Assembly: GCF_007066085.1 (NCBI RefSeq)
Contig: NZ_CP041405.1
Span: 5,859,501 to 5,923,500, forward strand
Length of the DNA stretch: 64,000 nt
Source: Paenibacillus thiaminolyticus
Lineage (GTDB): Bacteria > Bacillota > Bacilli > Paenibacillales > Paenibacillaceae
Direction of reading: 5' to 3'
In this document: positions 62,101-64,000 of the stretch, piece after piece
How positions within the stretch are numbered: position 1 is the first letter of the stretch
How the letters are laid out: each line of letters begins with the position of its first letter
The notes under the pieces: generated by a model
Told to the model about the DNA's origin: nothing
The model's database searches: none
Seen by the model: the letters and a program-made list of their open reading frames with translations, nothing else
Program-made: the position numbers and the translations under genes

Positions 62101-64000
62101 GTGAAATTATCCAGTGTCACGGTCCGCAAGCGGCTGTTCATCGGCATCGGACTCGTGTCTCTCGGCTTTCTTGCGCTCGTCGTTCGTCTTGCCTATGTCC
62201 AGCTGTGGGAGGGCGGGGAAATTACGGCCAAGGCGGAGGAATTATGGCGCAGAGACATCCCGGTTACGGCCAAGCGCGGGGAAGTGCTCGATCGGAACGG
62301 GGTGCGTCTCGCCTATAACGTTACCTCCCCGACGATTATGGCCGTCCCTGCCCAGATTCAGGATGCCGCAGCGACGGCTGCCCGGCTGGCGCCGGTGCTG
62401 CAGATGAAAACGGAAGATGTCGAACGGATGATTAAGGTACGCAGGTCTATCGTCCATATTAAGCCGGGGGGCCGCAAAATATCGCTCGAAACGGCGCAGC
62501 AGGTGCGGGAAATGAACTTGCCCGGCATTGTCGTGGCAGAGGATAATAAAAGATATTATCCATTCGGAGATCTGGCCTCCCATATTCTCGGCTTCACCGG
62601 GATCGACAACCAAGGGCTGACGGGCATCGAGCAGAAGTACAATGACGCGCTCAGCGGGCTGCAGGGAAGCGTCTCTTACCTGTCCGACGCGAAGGGCCGA
62701 CAGATGCCGAACTCCTCGGAGACGTACGCCCCGCCGCGAGATGGATTAAATTTGCAATTGACGATTGACAAGCAAATACAGACAATAATGGAGCGGGAAC
62801 TTGATCAGGCGATGCTCGAATTGAAGCCGAAGCATATCATCTCGATTGCGATGGATCCGAACAACGGCGAGATATTGGCGATGGCGAGCCGCCCGAATTA
62901 TGAACCGGGGAGGTACAAGGAGTATTCCTCGGAGGTGTACAACCGCAACCTGCCGATCTGGATGACGTACGAGCCGGGCTCTACCTTCAAGATTATTACG
63001 CTCGCCGCGGCGCTTCAGGAAGGCAAGGTCGATTTGTACAACGAGCATTTTTTTGATCCCGGGAGCATCGAGGTCGGGGGCGCCCGGCTCCGCTGCTGGA
63101 AGAGAGGCGGTCACGGCAGCCAGACCTTCCTCCAGGTGGTCGGCAATTCGTGCAACCCCGGCTTTGTCACGCTGGGACAGCGGTTAGGCAAGGAGACGCT
63201 GTTTGAGTACATACGGAATTTTGGCTTCGGGCAAAAATCGGGCATCGACTTGAGCGGGGAAGCGACGGGAATTCTGTTCAAGCTGAACCGGGTCGGTCCG
63301 GTCGAATTGGCGACGACCTCGTTCGGACAGGGTGTCTCGGTTACGCCGATCCAGCAGATTGCCGCCGTCTCGGCGACGATCAACGGAGGCAAGCTGTACC
63401 GTCCTCATGTGGCGAAGTCGTTCGAGCATCCCGAGACGGGGATGATCATCGATGAAGTCGAGCCGCAGCTGGTCCGGCAGGTCATCTCGCCGGAGACGTC
63501 GGCGAAGGTGCGGGACGCGCTGGAGCATGTCGTCGCCCAAGGCTCGGGACGCAACGCGTTCATCGACGGCTACCGGGTCGGAGGAAAAACGGGCACAGCG
63601 CAAAAGGTTGTGAACGGACGTTATTCGCCGAATGAGCATATCGTGTCTTTTGTCGGGTTCGCTCCGGCGGACGATCCGAAGATCGTCATCTACACGGCGG
63701 TGGACAATCCGCAAGGGATTCAGTTCGGCGGGCTGATTGCCGCTCCTATCGTGAAGAGAATCATGGAGGACGCGCTCCATTACATGGGAGTGGAACCGCG
63801 TCAGAAACAAGTCCCCCGCGAATATAGATACCATGAGACGCCGATTGTGGCGGTTCCCAATCTGGTCGGCAAGACGCTGACCGATATTTACGAAGACATG
63901 AACATGAATTTTCAACTGGCCAAATCCGGCACGGGCAACACGGTCATACACCAGGCGCCCAAGCCGGGAACCCGTGTGGAGCGGGGAGCGACCATCCGCA
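62101..64000 (+). CDS. spoVD: Stage V sporulation protein SpoVD (penicillin-binding protein), 3' end cut by the window
   Basis: The first 633 codons of a class B PBP used for spore cortex peptidoglycan. It has a membrane helix (about 12-32), a dimerisation domain, then Ser294 (EPGSTFK), Ser350 (NSCN, SxN motif) and Lys496 (KTGTA). A PASTA domain begins at about residue 582 (VAVPNLVGKTLTDIYEDMN). It starts at GTG 62101 behind AAAGGAGGGG. The tandem of pbpB and spoVD matches B. subtilis. Confidence 0.94.
   Translation, partial: MKLSSVTVRKRLFIGIGLVSLGFLALVVRLAYVQLWEGGEITAKAEELWRRDIPVTAKRGEVLDRNGVRLAYNVTSPTIMAVPAQIQDAAATAARLAPVLQMKTEDVERMIKVRRSIVHIKPGGRKISLETAQQVREMNLPGIVVAEDNKRYYPFGDLASHILGFTGIDNQGLTGIEQKYNDALSGLQGSVSYLSDAKGRQMPNSSETYAPPRDGLNLQLTIDKQIQTIMERELDQAMLELKPKHIISIAMDPNNGEILAMASRPNYEPGRYKEYSSEVYNRNLPIWMTYEPGSTFKIITLAAALQEGKVDLYNEHFFDPGSIEVGGARLRCWKRGGHGSQTFLQVVGNSCNPGFVTLGQRLGKETLFEYIRNFGFGQKSGIDLSGEATGILFKLNRVGPVELATTSFGQGVSVTPIQQIAAVSATINGGKLYRPHVAKSFEHPETGMIIDEVEPQLVRQVISPETSAKVRDALEHVVAQGSGRNAFIDGYRVGGKTGTAQKVVNGRYSPNEHIVSFVGFAPADDPKIVIYTAVDNPQGIQFGGLIAAPIVKRIMEDALHYMGVEPRQKQVPREYRYHETPIVAVPNLVGKTLTDIYEDMNMNFQLAKSGTGNTVIHQAPKPGTRVERGATIR

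Overview
The window is a stretch of housekeeping chromosome from a spore-forming Gram-positive, most likely Paenibacillus or a close relative. The evidence is Bacillus-type gene neighbourhoods (addA-sbcD-sbcC; rpsU-yqeY-nfeD-floA-yqfC-yqfD-phoH-pgpH-ybeY-dgkA-era-yqzL-recO-glyQ-glyS-dnaG-rpoD-trmK; typA-ylaH; rsfA-panE-bshC-mraZ-rsmH-ftsL-pbpB-spoVD), sporulation genes (yqfC, yqfD, rsfA, a YhcN/YlaJ lipoprotein, spoVD), Bacillus-like ribosome binding sites with many GTG and TTG starts, and moderately high GC. No prophage, insertion sequence, CRISPR array, tRNA or rRNA gene was recognised.

Layout. 1-7416: DNA repair (addA 3' part, sbcD, sbcC). 7417-8842: a candidate structured RNA, a frameshifted tyrosine/glycine-rich small gene and a reverse-strand membrane-anchored hydrolase. 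8862-13259: HIT protein, rpsU, yqeY, then nfeD-floA behind a sigma-W-like promoter. 13260-14088: a non-coding gap with an iterated motif and a 31-bp tandem duplication. 14089-22074: the yqfC-to-recO cluster. 22064-25365: a glycine T-box leader followed by glyQ-glyS. 25595-29122: yaiI, dnaG and rpoD, the macromolecular synthesis operon. 29265-31973: a membrane protein, trmK and a Nif3-like protein. 32019-32440: the RNase P RNA, which looks like type A. 32502-34409 (reverse): a membrane-anchored S8 protease. 34669-40071: ypuI, DUF1540, a cysteine desulfurase with thiI (tRNA 4-thiouridine), a TerC-family protein and small membrane proteins. 40225-43875: typA, ylaH, a hypothetical gene and an LCP protein. 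44230-50692: YhcN-type lipoprotein, PIN-PhoH ATPase, an orphan binding-protein-like gene, a secreted coiled-coil protein, a methyltransferase and a DUF2626 protein. 51032-64000: rsfA, panE, DUF3397, bshC, ahcY, DUF4349 lipoprotein, then the start of the division and cell wall cluster, ending inside spoVD.

The genes group into RNA maturation and translation (rnpB, ybeY, era, rpsU, yqeY, glyQS, trmK, thiI, typA, rsmH), replication and transcription initiation (dnaG, rpoD), recombination and repair (addA, sbcCD, recO), envelope and division (dgkA, LCP, mraZ, ftsL, pbpB, spoVD), cyclic-di-AMP turnover (pgpH) and thiol/methyl metabolism (bshC, ahcY, panE).

No large new defence or biosynthetic system is visible. 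The items most worth following up are the candidate structured RNA at 7486-7640, the frameshifted small gene beside it, the type A RNase P RNA in a bacillus relative, the iterated CTGC-GCAG motif array, the terminator-like hairpin in front of the cysteine desulfurase, the MraZ-type operator, and the sensor-like N-terminal region fused to the S8 protease.
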